From contig JALPQD010000088.1 in the NCBI GenBank assembly GCA_023101885.1, positions 4,871,501 through 4,935,500 of the forward strand: 64,000 nt of DNA, written 5' to 3'. The notes under the pieces are model-generated. The model was given only the letters and a program-made list of their open reading frames with translations, was not told where the DNA came from and made no database searches. Shown here in pieces: positions 25,356-36,986 of this stretch (its first letter is position 1; each line of letters begins with the position of its first letter). Source of the DNA: Typhlomys cinereus (Eukaryota; Chordata; Mammalia; Rodentia; Platacanthomyidae). Position numbers and translations under genes: made by a program.

Positions 25356-25371
25356 CCAAGGCCCATTTTCT

Positions 25372-25689
25372 AATTGGACTGTTTACCTTCTTGGTGTTTA
25401 ATTTTTTGAGTTCTTTGTGCATTTTGGATATTAGTCTTCTATGTGTTGTTAGTGAAGATTTTTTCCCATTCTGTGGGTTATCTTTTTGCTTGGTTAGCAA
25501 TATCATATGCTGAACAAAAACTCTTTAATTTCATGAATCCCACTTGTTGAGTGTTGACAATTTCTGTTTCCTGTGCAATTTGGATCTTGTTTAGAAAATG
25601 TTGGCCTAGGCCAGTCAGTTTGAGGGAATTCCCCACTCTTTCTTCTAGGGATTTTATAGGCTCTGGTTTAATATTGAGGTCATTGAAAC
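25372..25689 (-). mobile_element. L1 fragment, right part of the interrupted host
   Basis: AATTGGACTGTTTACCTTCT and TTGAGTTCTTTGTGCATTTT continue the L1 broken at 24650. An S2 SINE follows at 25690. Confidence 0.8.
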
Positions 25690-25872
25690 TGCGTTTCTGG
25701 TCCTGGTAGGACAGAGCCTGTGAATCCCGGAGCAGAGTAAACAAGGAGGAGGTGGAGCCTGTGAATCCCGGAGCAGAGTAAACAAGGAGGAGGTGGAAGC
25801 GGTCCATGGTGGTTCCCGAATTCATCCGTGGTTCTACATACACACCGCACACACACACAATTGAATAAATAA
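25690..25872 (+). repeat. 5'-truncated S2 SINE with internal duplication
   Basis: Plus copy starting at GCGTTTCTGGTCCTGG. A 41-bp segment is repeated exactly at 25714-25754 and 25755-25795. It ends in (CA)n and CAATTGAATAAATAAG. Confidence 0.85.
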
Positions 25873-26187
25873 GAAATAATAATAATAAAAAAATTATACA
25901 AAAGGGAGAAGAATTAATACCCAGGGGTAAATAATAAGTGTAATATGGTACCTTTAGGTCTTCAGAGATGTATAAGGGTAAATAGTTAAGACTCAAAGGG
26001 GTGGGTATATTGGGCTTTGGCTATGCTGTATAGAACTCTTAAATTGTGGTGACTGTCAATTGAGGTTAAAGGGACAGTAAAATGGTTTACTTATCTTAGG
26101 GTTACATGTGAAGATTTTCTTTTATTGGATGGTAAGCTTTTGGGGGTCTTAGGTCCTATGGTGTTGGTCCACTGGTCCCTGACTTGT

Positions 26188-26189
<2 letters not shown>

Positions 26190-26219
<30 letters not shown>
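26190..26219 (+). repeat. Poly(T) run
   Basis: About 30 T, likely the poly(A) end of a minus-strand retrotransposon whose body I cannot identify. Confidence 0.7.
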
Positions 26220-26220
<1 letters not shown>

Positions 26221-26384
26221 TCAATTAGGCTCTGGTGCTGCAGGTTTGGGAGTTGCATGGTCTGCACAGCACTTACCTGGTGCTGCGGTCATGTTCTTGG
26301 GGTCTTGGGGCCGTAGAATGGGTGGGCAGGCAGGGTCTGGGCCTGATGCTCTTGCTTTACTTATGCAAAGTTTTCTCTTTCAGA

Positions 26385-26702
26385 TTGGGGAGATGGCTCA
26401 AGGGTAAAAGTCTTTGCCTCAGAAGCAAAAGTATTATTTTGTAATCCTAAGTTAGGATCCCAGATCCCACATAAAAATGCTGTGCAATTGAGATGTTGGC
26501 CTGCAATTCTGACCCGAGAAGGAGAAGCCTGGAAAACCCCAGAGCAAAGCAATAAGAAGGTAGAGCAAATAAGGATGATTCCAGATGTCACCCTTGGGAT
26601 GTCACTTCCATAGGCACACACACTCAGGTACCCATTCGTACACACGCGTACACCCCCCCACACATACACCACATACACACACACATACACGCACACACAC
26701 AA
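26385..26702 (+). repeat. tRNA-headed SINE (S1)
   Basis: The head is GGGGAGATGGCTCAAGGG. Body landmarks CCCCAGAGCAAAGCAA and TGTCACCCTTGGGA are followed by a CA-rich tail. Confidence 0.75.
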
Positions 26703-26751
26703 AGTATTCCCCTCCCCCGTTGCCTGTGACTACAGAAGTTCCTGCTGGGAT

Positions 26752-26972
26752 GGAGAGATGGCTCAGGGGTTAAGACTCTGCCTCAAAAGCAGAAGTTCCT
26801 GAATTCAGATCCCATGTCCCATGTAAAGACACTAAGTGGAAATGGCAACGGTCTACACTTCTGGCCCTGGTGGGTGGAGCCTGGGAAATCCCAGAGAGAA
26901 GCAAAATGGATGTGACGGCAATCCAGGATGATTCCTGAAGTCACCCTTGGTCCTCCACAGGGACACACAGGG

Positions 26973-27007
<35 letters not shown>

Positions 27008-27030
27008 ACACACACTAAATAATATTTTTT
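26752..27030 (+). repeat. tRNA-headed SINE (S1)
   Basis: The head is GGAGAGATGGCTCAGGGGTT. The body holds GAAGTCACCCTTGGTCC and ends in a CTCT/CA tail. Confidence 0.85.
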
Positions 27031-27249
27031 TAAAGTACCAATTAACTTCCTTTTGGTTGTGGTTGATCTTTGACTATAAAAATTTCTGAAACTTTTTCCT
27101 CATAGAAAATGTTTCTCTCTATGCAGCTTAATTCTGTGCTTCTGGGCTATGGGCTCCTCTCTTCCAAACTCTAATCTTAATCAGATTTCTGAGAGTGCTA
27201 CTTCTGTTATATTAAAGAATATCTTAAAATAACAATACGCATTCTCTGT

Positions 27250-27372
27250 AAATTAGAGCTGGTTGTTTGAAAGGGTCTCACTATGCATTGACTACTCTTG
27301 AATTCATGATCTTGCCTCAATTTCTCAAATGCCCTACAGGCATACAAATGTACTATCACACTCTGCTGGAAC
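27250..27372 (-). repeat. Degenerate B1-like fragment
   Basis: Antisense B1 landmarks AAGGGTCTCACTATGC and CTACAGGCATACAAATGTA are present but heavily mutated. Confidence 0.5.
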
Positions 27373-27671
27373 AATTTTTTTAAAGCAAGAACATGGATAT
27401 GTTGGTATGTTTTGGCATATTTTGACCTCCTGTTGGACTATATCTGCTCACCTGAGTTTTTCTGAAGATTCTGAGATTCTCAAGACTGCAGACTTGTTGG
27501 TATCACTGATTTGTTTTCCTTCATAGGTTCATTTCCCATATGAACATGTGTGTGTTGAAAATAGTTAAGTAAACTTTTGCCTCCTTAATAAGTAGAGAAA
27601 TGCATGGGTTTTGGTGACTGAAGGTCAGGGATCTGACCCTTTATATAAGAATATGTTCAAACATTAACTCT

Positions 27672-27890
27672 GGGGGGGGGGGGGAAGATGACTCAGCAAT
27701 GAGCGTACCCAACTTGTAGCAAAAGGACTGGAGTTAATATCCACACATACCATGTAAAATGCCCAGTGGGTATGGTGGTCTGACTGTGATCCCAGCCTTA
27801 GTATGTGGAAACTAGAAAATCCTTAGAGAAAGCTGACTAGACAGCCTTACCTTAAGTGCAAACTCTGGGTGTGATTAGAGACTCTGTTTT
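27672..27890 (+). repeat. B4/RSINE-like SINE
   Basis: AGATGACTCAGCAATGAGCG head, then GGTATGGTGGTCTGACTGTG and GATCCCAGCCTTAGTATGTG in the right half. A tRNA-like head with a B1-like right half is typical of B4. Confidence 0.55.
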
Positions 27891-27913
27891 TTTAAAAAAA
27901 TAAGTTATGTATG

Positions 27914-28008
27914 GGCTGGAGAGATAAGTCAGGGGTTAAGACTATGCCTTACAAGCAGAAGGTCCTGAGTTTGGATCCCAGGTCCCATATAAAAAATGTC
28001 AGGCAGTC
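27914..28008 (+). repeat. S1 SINE head, interrupted
   Basis: GGGCTGGAGAGATAAGTCAG runs to ATGTCAGGCAG, where an L1 tail begins. The matching body appears to resume at 28489 (GTGCCAGGCAG). Confidence 0.7.
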
Positions 28009-28019
28009 CTATGCTTAAG

Positions 28020-28300
28020 GGGAACACAGGAAAGGGTTCAGGGAAATGCCACTGGGTCCTTGTACATCATCGGAGAGGAGGGCCCAGAGGAAAGTCTGGC
28101 ATGCTCATTAAAGGATTCTCTGGGGATTGGGGGGGAGGTACTGGGGGATGGGGAGGGAGGGGTGAGGGGAGGGGAAGCAGGGGGGTGGGGGGAAGGAGGA
28201 GGGAGGGAGGGAACTGATGTACCTACTAAGTTTGTATGAGCAGAAATAATAATAAAAAATGTTAAAAAATAATAAAATAAATAAATAAATCTAGAAATAA
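28020..28300 (+). mobile_element. L1 3' tail
   Basis: CATCGGAGAGGAGGGCCCAG, a G-rich tract, AGTTTGTATGAGCAGAAATA and an A-rich tail. It probably splits the SINE at 27914/28489. Confidence 0.75.
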
Positions 28301-28309
28301 AAAAAGACA

Positions 28310-28480
28310 AGAGAGGGAGATAAAAGGGATTCAAATCAGAAAGAAAGAAGTTAAGATATCTCTATTTGCAGATGACATGATTGTATAACTGAGAGATCAA
28401 AAAACTCCACCAGGAAACTCCTGGAAATAATACATAAATTTAGCAGAATGGCAGGTTAGGAAATAAATGTGCAAAAATTT
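28310..28480 (+). mobile_element. L1 ORF2 reverse-transcriptase fragment
   Basis: CTATTTGCAGATGACATG encodes LFADDM, the F/YADD catalytic box of L1 reverse transcriptase, in a short stretch ending in an A run. Stops in frame show it is dead. Confidence 0.75.
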
Positions 28481-28488
28481 AAAAAAAA

Positions 28489-28675
28489 AGTGCCAGGCAG
28501 AAAGGATGGTGGCCTGTACTTCCTGGCCCTAGTGGGCAGAGCCTGGGAAATCCAGAGCAAAGCCAGGAGGTAGAAACAATCCAGGATGATTCTCAAAGTC
28601 ATCTTTGGGCCTCTACAGGGACACACAGTGCACTCTGATGCACACACACACACACACACTCACGAAATTAATAAA
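28489..28675 (+). repeat. S1 SINE body and CA tail
   Basis: CCAGGCAGAAAGGATGGTGG through CTCTACAGGGACACACAGTG and a CA run. It is probably the right part of the copy that starts at 27914. Confidence 0.7.
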
Positions 28676-28699
28676 ATATTTTTAAAAATAAAATAAAAT

Positions 28700-28860
28700 A
28701 GAAAATAACATAGAAGGTAGCAGAACAATAGATTATGATTCCTGGAATCACCCTGAGGCTTCCACATGCACATGAGAATATGTGCATGTGCACTCCCACA
28801 CATGTATATCCCCCATACACATGAAGAAGCATATACCCATGCAAGCACCTCTCCAACTTA
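28700..28860 (+). repeat. SINE right-end fragment (S1/B4-like)
   Basis: GATTCCTGGAATCACCCTGA then a CATG/CA-rich tail; the head is absent. Confidence 0.45.
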
Positions 28861-29201
28861 CACATTAAAATTGAAAAAGAATAAAATATTAATTTCTGAG
28901 AAGGAACATTGAATAAACAGAAAGAGATCTTTCAAGTTGGAAGAAGTCTTGCTCTGTGGGCGAAAGAAATGCATCAGTATATAGCCAAGTGGAAAGACCT
29001 CACCAGCACCAGGATGCTGTGGATAAGAGTGACTCACCAGACAAAGTAGAAATATCCTGCTATCAGGAGCAACAGAATGGTGAGCTCGGAGGTGATCAAG
29101 GACCACACCCACCTGTGCCTCCTTATCCTTGCATTGAAATTTTCATGTCAGACTCAGAAGAAGGAGGAAGGTAAACTTTGACTTTCCAGAATTTGCACAA
29201 A

Positions 29202-29252
<51 letters not shown>

Positions 29253-29255
29253 AGA
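29202..29255 (+). repeat. (TG)n then (AG)n microsatellite
   Basis: About 18 TG units followed by eight AG units. Confidence 0.95.
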
Positions 29256-29465
29256 CAAAGAGAAAGGAGAAAGAAAGAAAGAGAGATCATAATAAGGGTT
29301 GTCTGCAGTTTTAAAACATTGAAATTTTAGATCAGTGGCATTCATATATATAAAACATATGTGCTTTGTTTTCTATACCTATGATAGTATTGGTAAGTCA
29401 GAATATGGGAAGCTACTACAAATTTTTTTGAGACAGTGTCTTACCATGTGACTATATGCTAATTA

Positions 29466-29880
29466 GACATGGGTATCAATTTGAAAATTGAAGGCTGAGC
29501 TCTGGACACATCTGTAGTTAAGGCAAACCCTAAGCAATCTTTGCAACTAGTCGAGGAGGGAAGACCCAGCCCATGGTGGCTGGGAACACTCTTTGGACAG
29601 GTAAATAAGAGAGACAGTGCTGGTTCACTAGCTTGGTATATTTTGGGCATGCTTTATCAGACCTTCACTTTGGCAAGTGTGTGTGTGAGGAGAGAGGTTG
29701 CTCCTCTTTCATAAATCCCTGTCGATATGGTATGGCTACTTCAACTCTTGGTGCTGTTATGTAATCTACCAATCTGAATTATGAACCGTACTGGATAACT
29801 ATGAGCCAGAATAAAATCTCTTGGTCCCCTGAGTTGCTTAGTCATGAATTTATCTGAAGCATGCAGAGAAACTACAACAG
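29466..29880 (+). repeat. LTR-like repeat family A
   Basis: GGGTATCAATTTGAAAATTG, CTCTGGACACATCTGTAGTT and AATAAAATCTCTTGGTCCCC. Confidence 0.65.
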
Positions 29881-29884
29881 AATC

Positions 29885-29975
29885 CCAGGCTTACCTCAAC
29901 CTTGGAATTCCCCTGCCTCAGCCTCCTAAGTGTTGGCACCGCAGGCATGCAGTATTATCACACCCACTGCAAATC
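29885..29975 (-). repeat. B1-like fragment
   Basis: CCCTGCCTCAGCCTCCTAAG then CGCAGGCATGCAG is the antisense left half of B1. It directly follows an LTR-like repeat. Confidence 0.55.
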
Positions 29976-30067
29976 AAATGAAATAAAATACAGCGTTCTG
30001 ACATACTGGTAGACTGATCACATATTCCTCACTGGAGATACAGTGGGAACTCTCGCTGGGTCCCTGT

Positions 30068-30498
30068 CATGGTTAGGCACAGGTGTCAACTTGACAGTTG
30101 AGGGTTTGAGCTTTGGGCACATTTGTAGAGGATTAATGGTTGAGTTAAGCCCAGAGCAAACCTGCAGGAGATTGTCTAGCTGATGGGAAGGTCAAGCCTA
30201 CAGGGGGTGGGATTAGGCCCTGGAATAAATCACGGAGAGCTGGTTGAGAGAGTCGGCATCCTTTTGTATAGTTGGCCAGACATGCTGGTCTGGCAAGTAA
30301 GGATCGTCCCTCTCTCAGCTGCTATGTTGTGATGGTGTGGCCAGCTCCCTCGGCCCTGGTGTTGGTACATGCTCTCCCGTCAAGCAGGACAGACTGTAAC
30401 TGGACTATAGTAAGAAAACAAACCCCTTGTTCCCTTAAACCATTTGTGGTCATTTATCAGCAGCCAGGCAGGCGAACTGCTACTGGCCCAAACATTAA
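30068..30498 (+). repeat. LTR-like repeat family A
   Basis: TGTCATGGTTAGGCACAGG start; GTTGGCCAGACATGCTGGTC; AAACAAACCCCTTGTTCCC near the end. It lies only 190 bp after another copy. Confidence 0.75.
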
Positions 30499-30629
30499 CA
30501 TCAGTTATGGTTGCAAGTACATGAGTTTGTGAGGGACAATTCACAATAAAGCCATGACAATTTCCCTTCCTTCTTGTTTTCTCTCATGTCTCTTCTTCCT
30601 CCCTTCCTTCCCCTCTCTCTCTCCCTTTC

Positions 30630-30653
30630 TTACTCTTCTTTCTTTCTTTCTTT

Positions 30654-30737
<84 letters not shown>

Positions 30738-30778
30738 TTTTCTTTCTTTCTTTCTTTTTTCTTTCTTTCTTTTTTTCA
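30630..30778 (+). repeat. (CTTT)n microsatellite
   Basis: About 25-30 nearly pure TTTC units at 30638-30775, within a larger pyrimidine tract from 30560. It causes spurious Phe/Leu/Ser and Lys/Glu/Arg frames. Confidence 0.95.
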
Positions 30779-30899
30779 GCATATAAACTTGCTGTGTAGC
30801 ACAGACTCGCACTCAGTTCTTGGTCACTTATCTTTTTCAGCATTCTATGTGTCACCACGCCTAACTGTGAGGTGAGTACATTTTACTCAGGAAACATAA

Positions 30900-31114
30900 G
30901 CATGATGCAGCAGTGGATTCTGTTTATCACTGAATAATATTTCAATGCAAGGATGAATGAGTTTTTTTTAATCTATTACTATTGCAGTAGAAACAGTTGG
31001 GCTGTTTCTAGCTTTACATGATCATGAACAAAATTGTTATTCATATTGATGTGTGATTCTTCATGTAGGCATTTGCTTTTTCCATTTTGGAGTGTATTTC
31101 CATGGTTTTAGGAT

Positions 31115-31120
<6 letters not shown>
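30900..31120 (-). mobile_element. Old L1 scrap
   Basis: Weak antisense L1 pattern: TATCACTGAATAATATTTC, GTTGGGCTGTTTCTAGC, then an (AT)n run. Confidence 0.4.

Positions 31121-31155
<35 letters not shown>
31120..31155 (+). repeat. (TA)n microsatellite
   Basis: About 18 pure TA units following an L1 scrap. Confidence 0.95.
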
Positions 31156-31159
<4 letters not shown>

Positions 31160-32050
31160 GGTAAGAAACAAATTGTTTTATGTTTTATATTCTTCCTGGA
31201 TCAAGAGTTCTATTTGCTTAACATTATCTCCAACACAGTTCAGATGATTTTTTTTCCTGTGCATTCATGTTCAGGAATTTTGTGCACTTTAGGCAAAATC
31301 CTCAACTGTACCCTTTCCATGGGTATGCATGAAGATTCAGTGAGCTATTTCCCAAGGAATTGTTACACCAAGTACATTTCAATAGATGTGAATATCTGAG
31401 GGGCTGACAATACTGAACTGTTTACCAAGACTCCGTGATCCAACAAAGCAAGAATCATTCAAGATAATTTCACCTCACTCTATACTCTGAAAAAAAATAA
31501 CTTGCTACATTTGACTCAGGCTTCCCACATTCCTGTTTCCCAAGAACAAGGTTAACCGTGAACCTGCTTTGCCTCCAACGGATGAGCTGATCTGTTCATA
31601 CCCAATGACAAATTAGAGGAAAATACTTATTAACCATACCTTGGTCATTCGCTCTTTCGTAGGCTGAATCAGCCTCTAACACTTACCTAACAACTCTTGC
31701 CAAGTACAGACCAAATTTACCGTGAAAATTCCTCTGATATAGCAGTCAATGTCCTCCTGTCCCTCATAAATGATTAACTATCCTGTTCACTGACACATCG
31801 AAGCGAGGTTTTGGAAACTAAATTGATCCAACTTAAATTGAGCTGAACTTTGACCCATCCTTAGCTGTAGTCAAAGACAGCATACAGGAAAGTGCTCAGG
31901 GGAACACACAAACTTGCCTATTCTTTTCGTCTCTGCTTTTTCAGATGCGTGTAGATAGTATGTCTGAGAAGTCTGTTATTAAAATGGTCTCCCCCACTTT
32001 CTACTGCAATAATTGCTCTTCTTTCAACAATTTTTTAACCAAAATGTCTC
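31160..32050. other. Intergenic, nothing recognised
   Basis: Mixed-composition DNA with only short frames. Confidence 0.4.
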
Positions 32051-32055
32051 TTTTG

Positions 32056-32340
32056 AGCTGGAGAGATGGTCTAGGGGTTAAATGTCTGTGTTGCAAGCAA
32101 AAGAACCTGAATTCAGATGCCAGACCCATGTAAAAATGCCAGGCAGAAATGGTAGTGACCATTTTCTGGAAGGAAGAGCCTGGGAAATCACAGAGCAAAT
32201 CAAAAAAGAGGTAGAGAAATCAAGGATGATTCTCAAAGTCACCCTGGGCCTCCACACATGCACACAGTGATCTCTAATGTGTACACACACATACACACAC
32301 ACACATACACGCACACATACACACAGGTGCACACACCAAC
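32056..32340 (+). repeat. tRNA-headed SINE (S1)
   Basis: The head is GAGCTGGAGAGATGGTCTAG. The body holds CAAAGTCACCCTGGGCC and a CA-rich tail. Confidence 0.8.
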
Positions 32341-32999
32341 GAGGTTTCCTTTTCTAAATCTAAAGTCGTTAAAATTTTTAAAATGTTCTGTATAGATTCA
32401 CTATAAGATAAACTGACTTTCATAACTATCCTGGAGTTTTTTAATCAACCCATTCATTCATTGAATAAATCTTTCTTACAAATCCTTTTTATAATCTTTT
32501 ATTCATGAACAATTTTATTGAAAACTTACTAAGAGACTTCATGTGATATCAGCTCAGCTAGGAAGCATATTTACTGGACTTTTCTTTCCTACACTTTTGG
32601 ATAGGGTGGTAATAAGAGAGCATTTATGAGAATTTTGGAGACAGAAATAAAGTAATATCCATTTCTGTACTCACCTCTTGTCCCTGGGCGGTATGCAGCC
32701 TACAGGTTCCCAGAGTGACTATCATCTCTGCCATACAGTTCAGGAATGTGTGTCAGTTTCACAACGAATCCTGGAAAAAAACACATGCCACCAGGGCCTA
32801 AGTCAACAGAAACTGACAAAGGTTCTTTTGGTCCAGGTTTTGTTCTAGCTTGTATACTTCCCCTCCCCATCTGCATGTGCTTCAATCTCTGCAGTAGATG
32901 GAAGACACAACTTTTTGGTGACCATTGAAGTCAGACACAAAATTGCATCAGATCAAATTCCGCCAATAAATCTCCTTTGCTTCTGTTTTTTATTTTAAC

Positions 33000-33196
33000 A
33001 TTTAGCGCATGTGTATGTCTGTGTGTGCGTTTGTGTGTGTAAGCACATGCTAACATGGTATGGCACACATGCTGTGAAATTCAGAGGACAACTTGTGGAA
33101 GTCAGTTTTTAACCTTCTATTATATGGGTTCTGTGGATCAAAACTCAGATCTTCAGACTTGTCCCTTTACCTGCTGAGCCATCTCACCGACCCTGC
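33000..33196 (-). repeat. B3-like SINE
   Basis: A TG-rich left part is followed by CAGAGGACAACTTGTGGAAG, TATATGGGTTCTGTGGATC and the antisense head CTGAGCCATCTCACCG. Confidence 0.75.
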
Positions 33197-33539
33197 TTCT
33201 CTGTTTTGACACTAGCTAATACGTTTAGCCTTATCAACTCAACTCTCTGGGCAATCATGAGAATAGAGTAAACTATAGGAGACATGGTTCTACTGTCTAA
33301 GAACTTATAATTGAGTCAGGGAGATAAAGCATGTATGCAGTACCATGCCAGCTTCATGAGAACCTTTGCAGATGAAGGGATCCATTCCCTTCATAGTATT
33401 TCTCTGTTGCATAGCTAACGGTATCTCATGACCTTAATTTTGGGCCTTCAGATTTTCCAAGTGATAATTTTACTGCTGGATAGTTGTTACTTGGTTTCCT
33501 ATGGACCAAAACAGGAAAATAAGCATGAAATTCTGTTTT

Positions 33540-34160
33540 AGAGCCTGACAGGGGGACTGCCATAGTTAGATCCAGCAATTTGCAACTGCCCACCACCTCT
33601 GATTCCAGACCATGGACCCAAGATCTCCCTTGGTGTCAGATGGGCGCCCATAACCTCTCTGGGGCAGGCTTGATCTTCAGTTCACATCATAGCCAAACAC
33701 CTGCTGTGGTTCTGGTCTAGACATTCCTTAGCAGCAGGCACACTTCAGCGACCTGAAGCTTCAGGGCTTTGGGTATGCCTCAGCATGGAAATATCCTCTG
33801 TGGACACGGGCTCCCACCCATGCTTTACCCGTGGAGGAAACAGCTTAGGAGAATATCTGCATGTGCTTTGACTGACCCCAAGCACAGAGACTCACCAGTA
33901 TGTCAGAACCTCTAGAGGGTCTTATTGTTGAAGACACGTGCAAACAAATGCACTCTGCATAGACTGACTTAAGTCCCTGTTTCCTCAAATTTGCGGTTAT
34001 AAAAATTTGACCACAAAGTCAAGAAAAATTAAGGAAACAAGTCTTCACAGGAGAATCAGAATGAAGCAGTGACTAAGTAGAGCAGTAGAGAGCAAGATGT
34101 ATGAGGTGCCTAACAAAGAACTCAGAATAATTCTTTCCAGGAAGTTCATTGGATTTCTGT
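33540..34160. other. Intergenic, possible older L1 internal sequence
   Basis: Higher GC than its surroundings and ending directly at recognisable L1 text. I cannot confirm the family. Confidence 0.3.
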
Positions 34161-34164
34161 TAAA

Positions 34165-34640
34165 TACAGAGAACATTTCAAATCCGTGTGTTCATCCATG
34201 TTCATTACAGCTATATTCACAATAGCAAAGTCACGGAATCAGTTTAAATTCCCAACAGGAGACAAATGGATAATGAAAATGTGGATATATACACAATGGA
34301 ATACTATTCAGCTATCAAGAAAAATGGATTAATGAAATGTGCTGGAAATGGATGGAGTTGGAAGAAGTTATACTGTGAAGTTATACTGTTCACAGACACA
34401 GGCTCACATGTTCTCCCTTATAAGTGGAAATTACTACTAAACCATCAAAATTATTTACTCATTGGTAAATTTCTATAATATCCACTGTAACCACAAAGGA
34501 ACACAACTTGGGGAGGAAGGGAAAGAAGACCCCATGAGAGCAGAGAAAGAGATAAATAGATAAATAAGGTCATTATGAAAGAAAAGCCTATAAATAAAGG
34601 GAAATAAGGTGAGAGATCTTAATAAAGGGTAAGGGAGAAA
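34165..34640 (+). mobile_element. L1 ORF2 end and 3' region
   Basis: ACAATGGAATACTATTCAGC and TGGAAATGGATGGAGTTGG are hallmark L1 sequences from the end of ORF2. Confidence 0.8.
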
Positions 34641-34919
34641 AAAAGTGCCAAGTGGCTCAGGGAAAAAAGAGAGATCAAGGGTCTAACCCAGTAGTGAATG
34701 CTGTAACCACTACAACCTCAGTAGGAAGAATCTAGGGAAGCAACAGAGGTATGTAAGACACATGGGACAGCAATTGCTTTTGAATGGGTTGTAATCCTCT
34801 TACTGGCAGAGAAATCATGACTGATACAGTAAAACTATTCAAATCACAGTAGAAGGGAAATAAATTAACAGGAACAGATATTCTAGTGTTGACTATAAAA
34901 GCTATAATAATAAATAATA

Positions 34920-35580
34920 AATACTCCTTTTTTAGCTCTTAGATAAGAAAAGCTCTCAGAGTTCACCAAGTTAAACCATTTTACAATGGAAGACTAGTGA
35001 GGCAGAAAACCACATCAGGCCAGAGAACAGAATATCAGTGAACCTAGATTACTTGGCCCTTATCAGTCCATCCAAATCTTATCCCACACCAAGGCTCAAG
35101 GAACCTCGGAGGAAGAGTGGGTGGTGAGATTGTAAGAGCCCAGAGGTAGGATGAGATACTCCTGATCAACACATTCCAGTCGAGACAGGGATGCTGTATC
35201 CAGAAGGTCACTGAGATGAAAACTTCTACCACCAGATCTATACAATGGTCAATTTATCAATATTTCCACAAGACAGACTAGGATTTTAGAAGAAACAACT
35301 GCTTTCAAAGAGTGTCTCAGGAGCAAGTTCTGGACAAGGGAAGAGAAACCTCTCTATTTAACAATTTTGCCCACTGAAGAACCACATAAAATTCAACAGA
35401 AATCTGACTCCCATACCAACCCAGGTACCACAAAGATAGCCTTGTGATACACACAAGCAGAGGAGGGAGACAGAGCAGGATGGATGAAGGGGAGGGTGGG
35501 AGAAGGAAGGAAGTGGGGAGAGGTTTTATGCAAAGACATAAAACCAGTTTGTTTATAAATAAATAAGTAAATAAACTTTA
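34920..35580 (+). mobile_element. L1 3'UTR, older
   Basis: AGAGCCCAGAGGTAGGATGA, GACAGGGATGCTGTATCC and a G-rich tract ending in a TAAATAAATAAG tail. Confidence 0.6.
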
Positions 35581-35944
35581 AAAAGATGACTGGATTGAGA
35601 AATTTATCAGAGAGATTGAAATAACAAGGTTGTTTTTGAAGCTGAAACATGAAAAATGAAACAAAAAAGCAATGATAACAACAGCAGAAATGATCAAGCA
35701 GAAGAAAATCAGTGACCTGGAGACAGGGTAGTTGACAATATCCATTTAAAGGAGAAAGGGGAAAAAGAATGAGGAGGAGTGAGGAAAGGTTTTAGAATTT
35801 TGAGGCTGCATAAGACCAAAGTGTTGGGATGCTCTGGCCTGCCTTTGCCCGTCTGCGATGGATGAAGATTTTCTTCAGATTTCAAGTCCTTAACTTGGAA
35901 CTTTCCAGCCTCTAGAACTAGGAGGCAAGAAATTTCGTTGTTTT

Positions 35945-36530
35945 TTTTTTAATTTCTTTTTTCCACTCATACAAACTTTATAAGTTCCCCATTCCCTTCC
36001 TTCCTTTCACCCCTTCCTGGATCCCCTTGCTCCCTCCCCCCTTTTCTCCTTCCTTTCCTCCCTCCCTCCCTTTCTCCCAGTGGGGGTCCCCCATTTCTGG
36101 AGCATCCTTTAGTGTGCATGTCAAACTTCCCTCTGGATCCTCCTCTCTGATAAGGTGTAAGGACTCAGTAGCATTGCCTAGAGCTCTTTTTTGTGTTCCC
36201 CTTTAGTATAGGAATACTATCATGACTGTTAATCCCTTGCCTTTAAGGATCTTAGAGCCTGTGATCCATGCTAGACTTTGGAGGGGGTCAATGACATGTT
36301 AGTCATTGTGCAGGTCATGCAAAGACCTATGATGATTACTTCGGCCCTAATGTGTGTAGAGTATCTTGTATATCGTTGTTCCTCCCCATCTTTAGGCTCT
36401 TACAATCTTACCGCCCCCTCGTCTGCAATTTTCCCTGAGCTTTGGGATGGGAAGGGATTAGGCTGGCCTGGTTCCTGGTGATTAATGTAGGGTTTCTGAT
36501 GTTCTGAATTATAGTTATTCTTTTTTCTTC
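35945..36530 (-). mobile_element. L1 3'UTR
   Basis: Antisense L1 tail: TTCCACTCATACAAACTTTA, pyrimidine tract, CATGTCAAACTTCCCTCTGG, GTCAATGACATGTTAGTC, then GGGATTAGGCTGGCCTGG. Confidence 0.85.
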
Positions 36531-36928
36531 TTCTTCTTCCAGTTTTGCTTTTCCTGCACCGCCTTTGGCTCTATCCTAATGGGTATTGGATGTCACCTCC
36601 TAGCCAGAGATAAAAGGCTGTTAAAATAGAGTCTTATTATAGGAGTAGATTCAAAGGTAGATGGAATAAGAGTAGGAGACCATGGTGGGGGGGGTCAGTC
36701 TCCCATTTGCAGGATGATTACCTTCTATCTACCAAACTCTATGCCTTCCCTTTCTGTTGAAAAATTTCTTATAAATTACCATCTCTTGTATTCTGCTTAG
36801 AGTGGTACAGACAGACTGAGACAAATTGTGTGTTCGGCAAACTCTACTGCAATAGTTGTGTACAAGGGAAGATATGTCGAATGCACGCTAAAACCCCATA
36901 GTTCTACCAAACCCATGCAAATATTTCT

Positions 36929-36950
36929 TTTTTTTTATTTATTCAATTGT

Positions 36951-36986
<36 letters not shown>

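Noticed and set aside
25478..25996. 172-codon minus frame
   Set aside because: Spans an L1 fragment and an S2 SINE; no conserved product.
30541..30858. Lys/Glu/Arg-rich 105-codon frame
   Set aside because: (CTTT)n microsatellite.
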